From contig CAJNDS010002264.1 in NCBI GenBank assembly GCA_905221605.1, positions 62,001 through 126,000 of the forward strand: DNA of 64,000 nucleotides. The letters are read 5' to 3'. The translations under genes and the position numbers were made by a program. Source of the stretch: Symbiodinium natans. Taxonomy: Eukaryota > Sar > Dinophyceae > Suessiales > Symbiodiniaceae. Positions 28,902 through 41,646 of this stretch are shown here, piece by piece. The notes below the pieces were generated by a model. That model was not told the DNA's origin, made no database searches, and was given only the letters and a program-made list of their open reading frames with translations. How positions within the stretch are numbered: position 1 is the stretch's first letter; each line of letters opens with the position of its first letter.

Positions 28902-31900
28902 TACCACCTACTCCACCCCATCCAAAGCTCTGGCCCATGCTCCCACTCTCCATCCCCTTGACCTACCCCTCATGGACCCAGCTCCCTACCCCTTACCCCT
29001 CACGCACCCTGCCCCGCCGCCCATGCCCCTCATGGACCCATGGGTTCTGGCCCCACGGCTCCCCTCCGCCCTTACCTCCACCACCCACGCACCCGCTCCC
29101 CGCCCATCCGCCCTTCCCGCTCCGCATACATTCCCCTTGCCCAAGCCCCCCACGCACCCCGCCATGCTTTTCATGGACCCATGGCTCCTGGTCCTATTCT
29201 TCATCCCTTGAGCTGCTCCACCCCCGCCGCAACCGTGCTTGACATGGGGGCCCCTTGCTCCTGGCGTCATGGCTCCACCCCCACCCCCAACCCCCACCCC
29301 CAACACCCCACCCTTTCCACACTTCCAACCCCCACCCCCACCACCCACGCACCCCGCCCCCCCACTGGACCCATGGCTCCTGGCCCCATTGGTGTTGGTC
29401 ACATTCTTCATCCCTCGACCTGCATGGCTGCCAACGCTGGTCCTATTATGGCCCCTGCTCCACCCCAACCCCCAACCCCCACCCCCATACCGTACGCATC
29501 CTGCCACCCCCAACCCCCAACCCCCACCCCCACCCACCCACACTTCCAACCCCTACCCCCACCCCCCACGCACCCCGCCCCCCACTGAACCCATGGCTCC
29601 TGGCCCGTGGCTTTTCAGCTGACAAAGGGCCCCAGTGCATGCCCGGGCCCTCCGCCCGCTCCGCCCTCCGCCCTTCCAGCTCCGCACACTCTCCTCTGGC
29701 CCATGCTCCCACTCTCCATCCCCTTGACCTACCCCTCATGGACCCAGCTCCCNNNNNNNNNNNNNNNNNNNNNNNNNNNNNNNNNNNNNNNNNNNNNNNN
29801 NNNNNNNNNNNNNNNNNNNNNNNNNNNNNNNNNNNNNNNNNNNNNNNNNNNNTCCTGGCCCGTGGCTTTTCAGCTGACTTTAAAGGGCGGGCCCTCCGCC
29901 CGCTCCGCCCTCCGCCCTTCCAGCTCCCCCAACCCCCAACCCCCACCCCCATACCGTACGCATCCTGCCACCCCCAACCCCCAACCCCCACCCCCACCCA
30001 CCCACACTTCCAACCCCTACCCCCACCCCCCACGCACCCCGCCCCCCACTGAACCCATGGCTTCTGGCCCGTGGCTTTTCAGCTGACTTTAAAGGGCCCC
30101 AGTGCATGCCCGGGCCCTCCGCCCGCTCCGCCCTCCGCCCTTCCAGCTCCGCCCACTCTCCTCTGGCCCATGCTCCCACTGTCCATCCCCTTGACCTACC
30201 CCTCATGGACCCAGCTCCCTACCCCTTACCCCTCACACCCCTCACGCACCCTGCCCCGCCGCCCATGCCCCTCATGGACCCATGGGTTCTGGCCCCACGG
30301 CTCCCCTCCGCCCTTACCCCCACCACCCACGCACCCGCTCCCCGCCCGTGCTTGTCCTGGGCCCGTCATGGCTCCACCCCCACCCCCAACCCCCATCCCC
30401 AACACCCCACCCTTTCCACACTTCCAACCCCCACTCCCACCACCCACGCACCCCGCCCCCCCACTGGACCCATGGCTCCTGGCCCCATTGGTGTTGGTCA
30501 CATTCTTCATCCCTCGGCCTGCATGGCTGCCAACGCTGGTCCTATACCGTACGCATCCTGCCACCCCCAACCCCCAACCCCCACCCCCACCCACCCACAC
30601 TTCCAACCCCTACCCCCACCCCCCACGCACCCCGCCCCCCACTGAACCCATGGCTCCTGGCCTGTGGCTTTTCAGCTGACTTTAAAGGGCCCCAGTGCAT
30701 GCCGGGCCCTCCGCCCGCTCCGCCCCCTTCCAGCTCCGCCCACTCTTCTCTGGCCCATGCTCCCACTCTCCATCCCCTTGACCTCCCCTCATGGACCCAG
30801 CTCCCTACCCCTTACCCGCACCCTGCCCCGCCGCCCATGCCCCTCATGGACCCATGGGTTCTGGCCCCACGGCTCCCCTCCGCCCTTACCCCCACCACCC
30901 ACGCACCCGCTCCCCGCCCATCCGCCCTTCCCGCTCCGCACCCAAGCCCCCCACGCACCCCGCCATGCTTTTCATGGACCCATGGCTTCTGGTCCTATTC
31001 TTCATCCCTTGAGCTGCCCCCCACCCGCAACCCCCACCCCCACCCCGCACGCACCCTGCCCCGCCGCCCGTGCTTGTCATGGGCCCCTTGCTCCTGGCGT
31101 CATGGCTCCACCCCCACCCCCAACCCCCACCCCCAACACCCCACCCTTTCCACACTTCTAACCCCCACCCCCACCACCCACGCACCCCGCCCCCCACTGG
31201 ACCCATGGCTCCTGGCCCCATTGGTGTTGGTCACATTCTTCATCCCTCGACCTGCATGGCTGCCAACGCTGGTCCTATATATGGCCCCTGCTCCACCCCA
31301 ACCCCCAACCCCCACCCCCATGCCGTACGCATCCTGCCACCCCCAACCCCCAACCCCCACCCCCCCCCACCCACACTTCCGACCCCTACCCCCACCCCCC
31401 ACGCACCCCGCCTTTCACTGAAACCATGGCTCCTGGCCCGTGGCTTTGCAGCTGACTTTAAAGGGCCCCAGCGCATGCCCGGGCCCTCCGCCCGCTCCGC
31501 CCTCCGCCCTTCCAGCTCCGCCCACTCTCCTCTGGCCCATGCTCCCACTCTCCATCCCCTTGACCTACCCCTCATGGACCCAGCTCCCTACCCCTTACCC
31601 CTCACGCACCCATTCTTCATCCCTCGACCTGCAGGGCCATGGACCCATGGCTCCTGGTCCCATGTCTCCCCTCCGCCCCTACCCCCACCACCCACGCACC
31701 CGCTCCCCGCCCATCCGCCCTTCCCGCTCCGCATACATTCTGTTTGCCCAAGCCCCCCACGCACCCCGCCATGCTCCACCCCCACCCGCAACCCCCACCC
31801 TGCCCCGCCGCCTGTGCTTGTCATGGGCCCGCCCCCCACTCACTGAACCCATGGCTCCTGGCCCCATTGGCTCATGGTCCACGGCCCATGGGTGTGGCTT

Positions 31901-34900
31901 CTCAGCTGACTTTGAAGGGCCCCAGTGCAAGCGGAGCCCTCCGCCCTTCCAGCTCCGCCTACCCCCCTCTGGCCCATGCTCCCACTCTCATCCCTCGACC
32001 TGCATGGCTGCCAATGCTGGTCCTATTATGGCCCCTGCTCCACCCCAACCCCCAACCCCCACCCCCATACCGTACGCACCCTGCCACGCCCAACCCCCTG
32101 CCCCGCCGCCTGTGCTTGTCATGGGCCCGCCCCCCACTGAACCCATGGCTCCTGGCCCCATTGGCTCATGGTCCACGGCCCATGGGTGTGGCTTCTCAGC
32201 TGACTTTAAAGGGCCCCAGCGCAAGCCCTCGCCCTCCGCCCGCTCCGCCCTCCGCCCTTCCAGCTCCGCCTACCCCCCTCTGGCCCATGCTCCCACTCTC
32301 ATCCCTCGACCTGCATGGCTGCCAATGCTGGTCCTATATATGGCCCCTGCTCCACCCCAAACCCCAACCCCCACCCCCACACCGTACGCACCCTGCCACG
32401 CCCAACCCCCAACCCCCACCCCCACCCACCCACACTTCTAACCCCTACCCCCACCCCCACGCACCCCGCCCCCCACTGAACCCATGGCTCCTGGCCCGTG
32501 GCTTTTCAGCTGACTTTAAAGGGCCCCAGCCCCACGGCTCCCCTCCGCCCTTACCCCCACCACCCACGCACCCGCTCCCCGCCCGTGCTTGTCATGGGCC
32601 CCTTGCTCCTGGCGTCGTGGCTCCACCCCCACCCCCAACCCCCACCACCCTTTCCACACTTCCAACCCCCACTCCCACCACCCACGCACCCCGCCCCCCC
32701 ACTGGACCCATGGCTCTGGCCCCATTTGTTTGGCTGCCAAACGCTGGTCCTTTATGGCCCCGCTCCAACCCAACCCCCAAACCCCCACCCCCATACGTAA
32801 GCATCCTGCCATCCACCCAAACCCACCAACCCTACCTAGACCCCCCCCACCCACACTTCAAACCCCTACCCCCACCCCCACGCACCCCACCCAGCTCCCT
32901 ACCCCTTTTACCCTTTCACACCCCTCACGCACCCTGCCCCGCCGCCCATGCCCCTCATGGACCCATGGGTTCTGGCCCCACGGCTCCCCTCCGCCCTTAC
33001 CCCCACCACCCACGCACCCGCTCCCCGCCCATCCGCCCTTCCCGCTCCGCATACATTCCCCTTGCCCAAGCCCCCCACGCACCCCGCCATGCTTTTCATG
33101 GACCCACGGCTCCTGGTCCTATTCTTCATCCCTTGAGCTGCTCCACCCCCACCCGCAACCCCACCCCCACCCCGCACGCACCCTGCCCCGCCGCCCGTGC
33201 TTGACATGGGCCCCTTGCTCCTGGCGTCATGGCTCCACCCCCACCCCCAACCCCCACCCCCAACACCCCACCCTTTCCACACTTCCAACCCCCACTCCCA
33301 CCACCCACGCACCCCGCCCCCTCACTGGACCCATGGCTCCTGGCCATTGGTGTTGGTCACATTCTTCATCCCTCGACCTGCATGGCTGCCAACGCTGGTC
33401 CTATTATGGCCCCTGCTCCACCCCAACCCCCAACCCCCACCCCCATACCGTACGCATCCTGCCACCCCCAACCCCCACCCCCCACCCCCACCCACCCACA
33501 CTTCCAACCCCTACCCCCACCCCCCACGCACCCCGCCCCCCACTGAACCCATGGCTCCTGGCCCGTGGCTTTTCAGCTGACTTTAAAGGGCCCCTCACAC
33601 CCCTCACGCACCCTGCCCCGCCGCCCATGCCCCTCATGGACCCATGGGTTCTGGCCCCACGGCTCCCCTCCGCCCTTACCCCCACCACCCACGCACCCGC
33701 TCCCCGCCCGTGCTTGTCATGGGCCCCTTGCTCCTGGCGTCCTGGCTCCACCCCCACCCCCAACCCCCACCCCCAACACCCCACCCTTTCCACACTTCCA
33801 ACCCCCACTCCCACCACCCACGCACCCCGCCCCCCCACTGGACCCATGGCTCCTGGCCCCATTGGTGTTGGTCACATTCTTCATCCCTCGACCTGCATGG
33901 CTGCCAACGCTGGTCCTTTTATGGCCCCTGCTCCACCCCAACCCCCAACCCCCACCCCCATACCGTACGCATCCTGCCACCCCCAACCCCCAACCCCCAC
34001 CCCCACCCACCCACACTTCCAACCCCTACCCCCACCCCCCACGCACCCCGCCCCCCACTGAACCCATGGCTCCTGGCCCGTGGCTTTTCAGCTGACTTTA
34101 AAGGGCCCCAGTGCATGCCCGGGCCCTCCGCCCGCTCCGCCCTCCGCCCTTCCAGCTCCGCCCCCTCTCCTCTGGCCCATGCTCCCACTCTCCATCCCCT
34201 TGACCTACCCCTCATGGACCCAGCTCCCTACCCCTTACCCCTCACACCCCTCACGCACCCTGCCCAGCCGCCCATGCCCCTCATGGACCCATGGGTTCTG
34301 GCCCCACGGCTCCCCTCCGCCCTTACCCCCACCACCCACGCACCCGCTCCCCGCCCATCCGCCCTTCCCGCTCCACATACATTCCCCTTGCCCAAGCCCC
34401 CCGCGCATCCCGCCATGCTTTTCATGGACCCATGGCTCCTGGTCCTATTCTTCATCCCTTGAGCTGCTCCACCCCCACCCGCAACCCCCACCCCCACCCC
34501 GCACGCACCCTGCCCCGCCGCCCGTGCTTGTCATGGGCCCCTTGCTCCCATGGATGTGGCTTCTCAGCTGCCCAGTGCATGCCCGGGCCCTCCGCCCGCT
34601 CCGCCCGCTCCGCTCGCTCCGCCCTCCGCCCTTCCAGCTCCGCCTACTCCCCTCTGGCCCATGCTCCCACTCTCCATCCCCTTGACCTACCCCTCATCCC
34701 CTTACCCCTCACACACCCATGCCCCTCATGGACCCATGGCTCCTGGCCCCATGGCTCCCCATGGCTCATGGTCCACGGCCCATGGATGTGGCTTCTCAGC
34801 TGACTTCAAAGGCCCCAGTGCATGCCCGGGCCCTCCGCCCGCTCCGCCCGCTCCGCCCTCCACCCTTCCAGCTCCGCCCACTCACTCTCCTTTGGCCCAT

Positions 34901-36168
34901 GCTCCCACTCTCCATCCCCTTGACCTACCCCTCATGGACCCAGCTCCCTACCCCTTACCCCTCACGCACCCTGCCCCGCCACCCATGCCCCTCATGGACC
35001 CGTGTGGCTCCTGGGCCCATGGCTCCCCTCCGCCCCTACCCCCACCACCCACGCACCCGCTCCCCGCCCATCCGCCCTTCCCGCTCCGCATACATTCCCC
35101 TTGCCCAAGCCCCCCACGCACCCCGCCATGCTCCACCCCCACCCGCAACCCCCACCCCACCCCGCGCGCACCCTGCCCCGCCGCCTGTGCTTGTCATGGG
35201 CCCGCCCCCCACTGAACCCATGGCTCCTGGCCCCATTGGCTCCTGGTCCACGGCCCATGGGTGTGGCTTCTCAGCTGACTTTAAAGGGCCCCAGTGCATG
35301 CCCGGGCCCTCCGCCCGCTCCGCCCTCCGCCCTTCCAGCTCCGCCCACTCTCCTCTGGCCCATGCTCCCACTCATGGACCCAGCTCCCTACCCCTTACCC
35401 CTCACACCCCTCACGCACCCTGCCCCGCCACCCATGCCCCTCATGGACCCTTGGGTTCTGGCCCCACGGCTCCCCTCTGCCCTTACCCCCACCACCCACG
35501 CACCCGCTCCCCGCCCGTGCTTGTCATGGGCCCCTTGCTCCTGGCGTCATGGCTCCACCCCCACCCCCAACCCCCACCCCCAACACCCCACCCTTTCCAC
35601 ACTTCCAACCCCCACTCCCACCACCCACGCACCCCGCCCCCCCACTGGACCCATGGCTCCTGGCCCCATTGGTGTTGGTCACATTCTTCATCCCTCGACC
35701 TGCATGGCTGCCAACGCTGGTCCTAATATGGCCCCTGCTCCACCCCAACCCCCAACCCCCACCCCCATACCGTACGCATCCTGCCACCCACACTTCCAAC
35801 CCCTACCCCCACCCCCCACTGAACCCATGGCTCCGCGGCTTTTCAGCTGACTTTAAAGGGCCCCAGTGCATGCCCGGGCCCTCCGCCCGCTCCGCCCTCC
35901 GCCCTTCCAGCTCCGCCCACTCTCCTCTGGCCCATGCTCCCACTCTCCATCCCCTTGACCTACCCCTCATGGACCCAGCTCCCTACCCCTTACCCCTCAC
36001 ACCCCTCACGCACTCCGCCCCGCCGCCCATGCCCCTCATGGACCCATGGGTTCTGGCCCCACGGCTCCCCTCCGCCCTTACCCCCACCACCCACGCACCC
36101 GCTCCCCGCCCGTGCTTGTCATGGGCCCCTTGCTCCTGGCGTCATGGCTCCACCCCCACCCCCAACCC
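28902..36168. repeat. C-rich higher-order satellite
   Basis: About 7.3 kb of reshuffled modules: CTCATGGACCCAGCTCCC, CATGGCTCCTGGCCC, CCCCCACCCCCAACCCCC, TTGACCTACCCCTCATGG and GTACGCATCCTGCCAC. A unit boundary CAGCTGACTTTAAAGGGC recurs near 29871, 30079, 30673, 31449, 31905, 32199, 32506, 33574, 34089, 34797, 35273 and 35846, so unit length varies from about 200 to 1100 bp through internal deletions. All frames are open and Pro/Thr/His- or Gly/Val-rich because of base composition. No gene is supported. Sequence assembly may be unreliable here. Confidence 0.9.
29753..29852. other. Assembly gap of 100 N
   Basis: Exactly 100 unknown bases inside the satellite, a conventional placeholder for a gap of unknown size. 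Confidence 0.99.
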
Positions 36169-36274
36169 CCCTACATGCGGCGCACGCACTGCCGCTGATG
36201 ATAGTCGCACATGGAGTTGGTATCCCACTGAGTCCGCGGCCATTTGTCCACCATGGTCTTGTCCACGCGAAAGA

Positions 36275-36298
36275 CTATATATATATATATATATATAC
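36275..36298. repeat. (TA)n microsatellite
   Basis: Twelve TA units at the junction between the C-rich satellite and the following dispersed repeat. Confidence 0.9.
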
Positions 36299-36299
36299 A

Positions 36300-36950
36300 T
36301 AATCCGCGGCCGGAGCCCACAGTGCCTTGGCCCCCCTTGGAGGGGGTCGGCGGCACTGGCGGTAGCCATTAAATCGGGCAGCGCGAGGTCCCCAAAGGAC
36401 CGAGCAAATGCGGACCTTTTAGCCCGGGTCGTCCCGGGGATAGCCTTGCTGGCCTCTGGCCTTCTGCGAAGCAGAATTAGGCCGGACGCCAGTGCCGCCG
36501 ACCCCCGCGTGCCGCCGGTGAACGGTTTTTTTTTTCGTGGTTTTTTGCGTCGCCACGGAGGCCCCAGAGGGCGCGCATCATGAGCATCAGCGGGTCCAGC
36601 CCGGGACCCCCAGGCGCGCATCAGGAGCATCAGCGGCTCCCGGGGCGGGACCGCGGGGGGTATCAGGAGCATGATGCCCCCCAAAGGGCGGGCATAAGCG
36701 ACGTGTCTAAGCCCGGGGCTAGGAAAAAGGGAGTTTAGGGGCCTTATAAAGTGCTTAGAAACGTTAAGGGAGTCTCGGAGCCTCAAACGCTTAGAGATTT
36801 GAAGGGAGTTAGGGGCCTGAAAATGCTTAGAAACTTAACGCTTAGAGATTTTAAGGGAGTTTAGGGGCCTCAACATGCTTAGAAACTGCTCGCCCCGGGC
36901 TTCTGCGTGCGCTGCCCGCCCATGGGCGCAGCCCCTTCAAATAACTTTAG
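36300..36950. repeat. Dispersed repeat, copy A, with internal minisatellite
   Basis: Two blocks recur at 52.95-53.40 kb in the same order: a block with TTAAATCGGG, CGGGACCCCC, GCGCGCATCA and GAGCATCAGCGG (36365-36650), and a block GCGCTGCCCGCCCATGGGCG (36907-36926). Between them, 36727-36893 is a three-unit minisatellite built on GGGAGTTTAGGGGCCT and ATGCTTAGAAAC. No open frame suggests a transposase or reverse transcriptase, so it looks non-autonomous. Class unknown. Confidence 0.65.
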
Positions 36951-37603
36951 GATGCAGACGCAGACCCTGGAAAAAGTTCATAATGGCCGCTTATGCCCAA
37001 GATAGATGGTCAAGTAAGCCACGCGATATACGGCCACTGCACGACGGATTACGTCTAGGGCCACTGCAGCGGTCTTCTGTTCTGGGAGGGTCGTGGGCTG
37101 GATCGTTCTGCAGTGTGGGGCCCTGATGGGCACTGGGCGCTCCCTGAAATTAACCTCCTGAGCGAAGGTCACACCAATGATGCCTGAGCCTTTTTGCCCC
37201 CGGGTCCATACACCGATCGTATAACTTCAATGCTATATGTATTCAAGGACCTTTTACGATTCTGCGAACTGATGCCAAGTGGCCCTGGGTTCAGCTCGGG
37301 GTGATGCGGCCGAACGAGGGCTAGTTCATTCTTGACGTTGATCAGCCTTGGGGGTTCATATGAGCGCAGCTCACACAGAGTAAATGACGTCGACTCTCCC
37401 ACCCAGTAGCCGGGATGCAGCGGGAAGCTGAATGAAATCGATCCGGTTATCCAATCTAGTCGGTATGAAATTTATGAAACCAGCAATCTGTTTCTTCCGT
37501 CTTCTTCCTCCGGCATCGGTGCGGCATGTCCACGCAAGCGTTCAACAACGGAGGAAGACTCCAAGACTCTTCACTTTGAGGGCGATACGCACGAGAAAGA
37601 ATT

Positions 37604-37972
37604 CTAGCAGCACACGCCCAGCAAAACAAACCAGCTTTGAAACTTCCTGCGACCCAAGCTTTGGATTCGAGCTAACGGATCCTCGTGAATCCCCTTATCC
37701 GTCAACTCATTCAAACATCCCACTACATAGTCCCAAAAAGAAGATGAAAGAAGGGTCCCAGTGGCAAAAGAGGCTCGCCTAGAGGCCGGTCCAGAAACTG
37801 CTCTCCTTCGATCTCTTGCGTCTGTATCACCTTGGCTTCGGGTGACTTTGGGGGCCTCATTCATGTCTTGATGGGTCTTGACTAGATGTGTTGGGGATTT
37901 GGAGGGGTGCAATGGGTGTTGAGGCTGTTCATGTTGGAAGCCTTCGTCCCTCAGTCGGAAGAAGCTCCCCAA
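37604..37972 (-). CDS. Candidate coding segment, unidentified
   Basis: Minus-strand frame of 122 codons containing KTHQDMNEAPKVTRSQGD, SFATGTLLSSSFWDYVVGCL and NELTDKGIHEDPLARIQS. Splice signals within it (ACTATGTAG|TG acceptor, AGCTG|GTTTGT donor) could delimit an exon ending RRKFQSW. Composition is protein-like and the strand agrees with the neighbours. No family recognised. Confidence 0.35.
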   Translation of the reverse strand: MGSFFRLRDEGFQHEQPQHPLHPSKSPTHLVKTHQDMNEAPKVTRSQGDTDARDRRRAVSGPASRRASFATGTLLSSSFWDYVVGCLNELTDKGIHEDPLARIQSLGRRKFQSWFVLLGVCC

Positions 37973-38376
37973 GCGCAGGCTAAATCATCTGCTTCCGATC
38001 CATCCTAGTAGGGCTTAGTAGGGTTCGTGTGAGATACTGGAGTTGCCGAAGGCCCAAGGCACCTCCATAGCCAGGGGGGACGGATACTGGTTCCCCTTCG
38101 TGAACCACATTCGCTTTCGCTCGCCTTCGTGGTTCTTGCGGCAATGCAGAAAGAGTCGAAAGAGTGTTAATTGTTTTTCGTGGTTTCTTTTGGTTGCCTC
38201 CGGCACTGGTTCGGGTTTGGAACCCCGAGGGACAGTGAGGCGTAGAGGCTGACAGTTGTCTCTGCCTAACCTTGCCCTGCCATAAAGGACCTTTTATAAC
38301 CTGTTACATACCTTAACCTCATAAGACCCGAAGCCCCTGAGTACCAAGTAAAACATAAAAGCTTTCTGAAGAACAC

Positions 38377-39121
38377 GTGCGCTGCTAAGCGCCCTGTCAC
38401 TGTCAGCATCATGGCCAGCAGGCTGCGAAGGCTGCGACGGCTGCGCAGGCTGCGAGGTGCCGTTCTGAAAGCCCGCTTTGCCAGTGCCCTTGCCATAGCT
38501 CGAGCCATAGCTGCCATAGCTGCCATAGCTCGAAGCTTTGGTGGCCGGCGTTCTGGGTGAGTCATCGTCAGGCACTGGGGGCGGGCGAGGTTTGGGCTTC
38601 GCAGTCTCAAAGCCTTTGCTGCTACCCTTGAAGGGCTCGGGGCCTCTCGGTGGTGGCTCCGGAACTGGCTCCGGAACTCCCGGAACTCCCGGAACTCCCG
38701 GAACTCCCGGAACTCCCTTCCCAGGCCCTTTGGAAAAGCCCTTGGCGAAGCCTTTGGGTTCGTTCGCTGATTGAGAGACATGTATGGGGGCTTGGCCTTT
38801 ACCACTTGGGATGCCGACTGCCTGCCGTGGCATGGACTGTGACCAGGGGTCGTTACCGTCCGCCCAGGGGTCCTCTTGTGCAGCATGCGGCGCATATGGC
38901 CTCCCGGTGGCTTCGCTCTCTGTGTGCGTGTCCCGTGTCTGGACCCGATTTGGCGGTGTGGGAACTTGCGGCAAAGATCGCGACCAGGGGTCTTGCCCAT
39001 TGCTCCACGGATCCTGGTCCCGATCCACAGCACGATCCTCAGATCGCCATGACGTCTCGGATTCATCAGAATCCTCGCCTGCTTTCGGCATGGCGGGCAT
39101 GGCAAGCTGGATGTGAACCTT
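38377..39121 (-). CDS. Low-complexity protein exon with DPW repeats
   Basis: A large exon from acceptor GCATACAG|AAG to donor GCAC|GTGTTC. It begins KVHIQLAMPAMPKAGEDSD; if the gene starts here, Met is at 39100 or just upstream. Order of parts: an acidic start; two DPW pairs (QDPWSNGQDPWSRS and EDPWADGNDPWSQS); a Gly/Lys-rich stretch (GFAKGFSKGPGKG); four PGV tripeptides from a 9-bp repeat GGAACTCCC at about 38673-38717; proline-rich acidic linkers; SYGSYGSYGSSYGKGTGKAG; and a QPSQPSQP tract. This is a disordered, possibly RNA-associated architecture. DPW-type repeats near Gly/Lys-rich linkers occur in uncharacterised dinoflagellate proteins, including retroelement-like ones, but that parallel is from memory and weak. 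No catalytic motif is present. Confidence 0.6.
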
Positions 39122-39300
39122 CTGTATGCTGCAATCGATGCTGACTTGATGCCAGTACCCAGTTCATTGAATGAACCCGTGGCGGTGCTCTGCAGCTACT
39201 AGGTATCGACACATCCCCTGTAATCCCTGAAAAAATATGGAAGTGTCTTGAGCAACTTCTCCAACGCGTGCAATCGTCGGCGCAAGAAGCCCTAAGCCAC

Positions 39301-39301
39301 A

Positions 39302-39339
<38 letters not shown>

Positions 39340-39401
39340 GACACACAGACACACAGACACACAGACACAGACACAGAGACACAGAGACAAAGAGACACAG
39401 A

Positions 39402-39439
<38 letters not shown>

Positions 39440-39832
39440 GACACAGACACAGAGAGACACAGAGACACAGAGACACAGAGACACAGAGAGAAAGAGACAC
39501 AGAGACACAGAGACACAGAGACACAGAGACACAGAGACAGAGAGACAGAGAGACAGAGAGACAGAGAGACAGAGAGACAGAGAGACAGAGAAACACAGAG
39601 ACACAGAGACACAGAGACACAGAGACAGAGAGACACAGAGACACAGAGACACAGAGACAGAGAGACACAGAGACACAGAGACAGAGAGACAGAGAGGACA
39701 GAGAGAGAGACAGAGAGACAGAGAGACAGAGAGACAGAGAGACAGAGAGACAGAGAGACAGAGAGACAGAGAGACAGAGAGACAGAGAGACAGAGAGACA
39801 GAGAGACAGAGACCCGCGCACGCGCGCGCGCG
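39301..39832. repeat. Compound CA / ACAGAG / GAGACA / CG microsatellite
   Basis: About 530 bp that passes from (CA)n through (ACAGAC)n and (ACACAGAG)n to (GAGACA)n and finally a short (CG)n run. Every frame is open, which produces spurious ORFs. Confidence 0.95.
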
Positions 39833-40840
39833 CGAAACAACACCCCTGCAGTCTCACGGCTGCTTAACAATGGAAGCACCGGATTAACTTGATGAGCCCG
39901 TGCTGGTACCACACCCCACCCTACCCCACCCCACCGGACTGTCACCCTCCTGCCCACTGACTGCATTGGTACTACGTATCTATAGTGCTGGTTCCTTCAG
40001 TTCAGTGCTGTCCATTGCTGTCAATCGACAGCCGCTGCCGATTGAAACACGTGCCTCAACAACTGCCCTAGAGTTACGTAGGGACTCGGTCAATACCGTT
40101 TGTATAATATGTACCACTCACATGTGCAAGTTTGGAAGGGATCTCAGCTGGACCGTTGGACGCTCAGACTTTTGACGCGGCAAGCCTTGTCCCCTTCACC
40201 TTTTGCCCACAGCCTGGCTCAGGTCAGCTGAGAGCGTCGCAACCTGAAAACAGGAAACAAAGCCCGGAAAGCAGCCGTTGTTTCCCGTGCGTTCCACGGC
40301 TCGCTCCTCTTGTCTGCTTTTTGTTTGCCAATGTGTGTCGCAGTGGCTTCAATGGGTGTACATGGGTGTACCGACTCAGCCTGGCCTTGAGGCGCAGGTT
40401 TCGTAGAACTCGTCTGTCTGCCTTGGGCGAGCACAAGATTCACAAGAATCCTTCAACCCTTTGCATCCCTTTGCCGTGCACCCTTGCCTTGCACTCTGTC
40501 GGATCTCTCGACCCTTTGAAGCTTCGGTTCGACTCGAAGACTGTCAAATCTGCGATGTGGAGCTCCTGAACCTTCAGAGCGGGGCCCATCAAACGGAATC
40601 AAACGTCTCAGGTCGTGGGTCTGAAGAAGGTTTAGGTGCACTGTGAAAAAGCTAACTGTGAAGACTTGGCCCCCCCTTCTCCTTCTCCCTCTTTCTTCAT
40701 GATCTCTTAAGTAGTTAATCTCTTCGGCATTCTTCGGCACCTGCAGCGCCTCGAGCAGGGGTGTGACGGCGGTGGCCTGGCAGCCACACGGCGTGAACCG
40801 CTGAGAATGAGAAGCAAACGGGCTCAATCTCACAGCGTCA
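39833..40840. other. No gene seen
   Basis: About 1 kb of ordinary-complexity sequence. Overlapping open frames exist on both strands at 40130-40570 without recognisable motifs or clean splice boundaries. Confidence 0.35.
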
Positions 40841-40843
40841 GTG

Positions 40844-40875
<32 letters not shown>

Positions 40876-40918
40876 TGGGTGGGTGGGTGGGTGGGTGGGT
40901 GGGTGTGTGCGTGCGTGC

Positions 40919-40961
<43 letters not shown>

Positions 40962-41144
40962 AGTTAGTCACTCAGTTAGTTAGTTAGTTAGTTCGTTAGT
41001 TAGTTACTTCCTCAGTGAGTTAGTTAGTTAGCTGGTTGGTTAAAAACGGTTAGTTAGCCAGGTAGTTAGTTAGTCAGTTGGTGAAATATCGTTAATTTGC
41101 TAGTTAGTTAGCTAGTTGGTTAGTTAGTTAGTTAATTAGTGGAA
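40841..41144. repeat. Compound GCGT / GGGT / GT / TTAG microsatellite
   Basis: A graded series: (GCGT)n, then (GGGT)n, (GCGT)n, (GT)n from about 40920 to 40960, and a degenerate (TTAG)n to 41144. TTAG here is a tetramer and not the TTTAGGG telomere unit. Confidence 0.9.
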
Positions 41145-41646
41145 GGTGCGCCACATGTGATGTTGGCATTATTAATTACGTACTGCTTGGTTGCAGAGAA
41201 GTTTATCGAGACTCGTTCCCGAGGCCCCGCGGAACTTTCATGGCGGGGGATGGCAATTCATGATGGATGGGAATGCTGGCTGCTGGAGTCACGGACAACA
41301 CGAAGAAGACGTTATAAAGACGATCACAAACATACACTAGGAGTCTCCGGGCTCGTGTTCAGTACCGCACCAGCGCATCTCCGGCGTCGCCCTGGCAAAG
41401 TGAATTTCGCAACGCAATGCAACGCACATATTTAGGTGACAGAGAGGGATTTCCGAATGCCATATGCCATCAGCATTTTCCACCGAACACTGCAGCAAAC
41501 TTCCCCATGCATTGCAGTCGTAGTGCTGCATCATGTTGCGTCATGTTGAAGATTGCAGACGGCAACAGGCCTCCACGCAAAGGTGTGCGCCCACAAGCCT
41601 GCACCCAGCATTCCGTCAGTTTCAGTTCTTCCTTTATTTTGCTTAC

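Noticed and set aside
28902-36168. Dozens of Pro/Thr/His-rich and Gly/Val/Trp-rich ORFs
   Set aside because: Direct consequence of C-rich satellite composition with few stops; no splice or domain evidence.
36350-36372. GCGGTAGCCATTAAATCGGG, partly like the spliced leader 5' end
   Set aside because: Match stops after GTAGCCATT and the homologous repeat copy at 52.95 kb lacks it.
39066-39966. Cys/Val/Leu/Ser-rich ORFs resembling membrane proteins
   Set aside because: Translations of the CA/GAGACA microsatellite.
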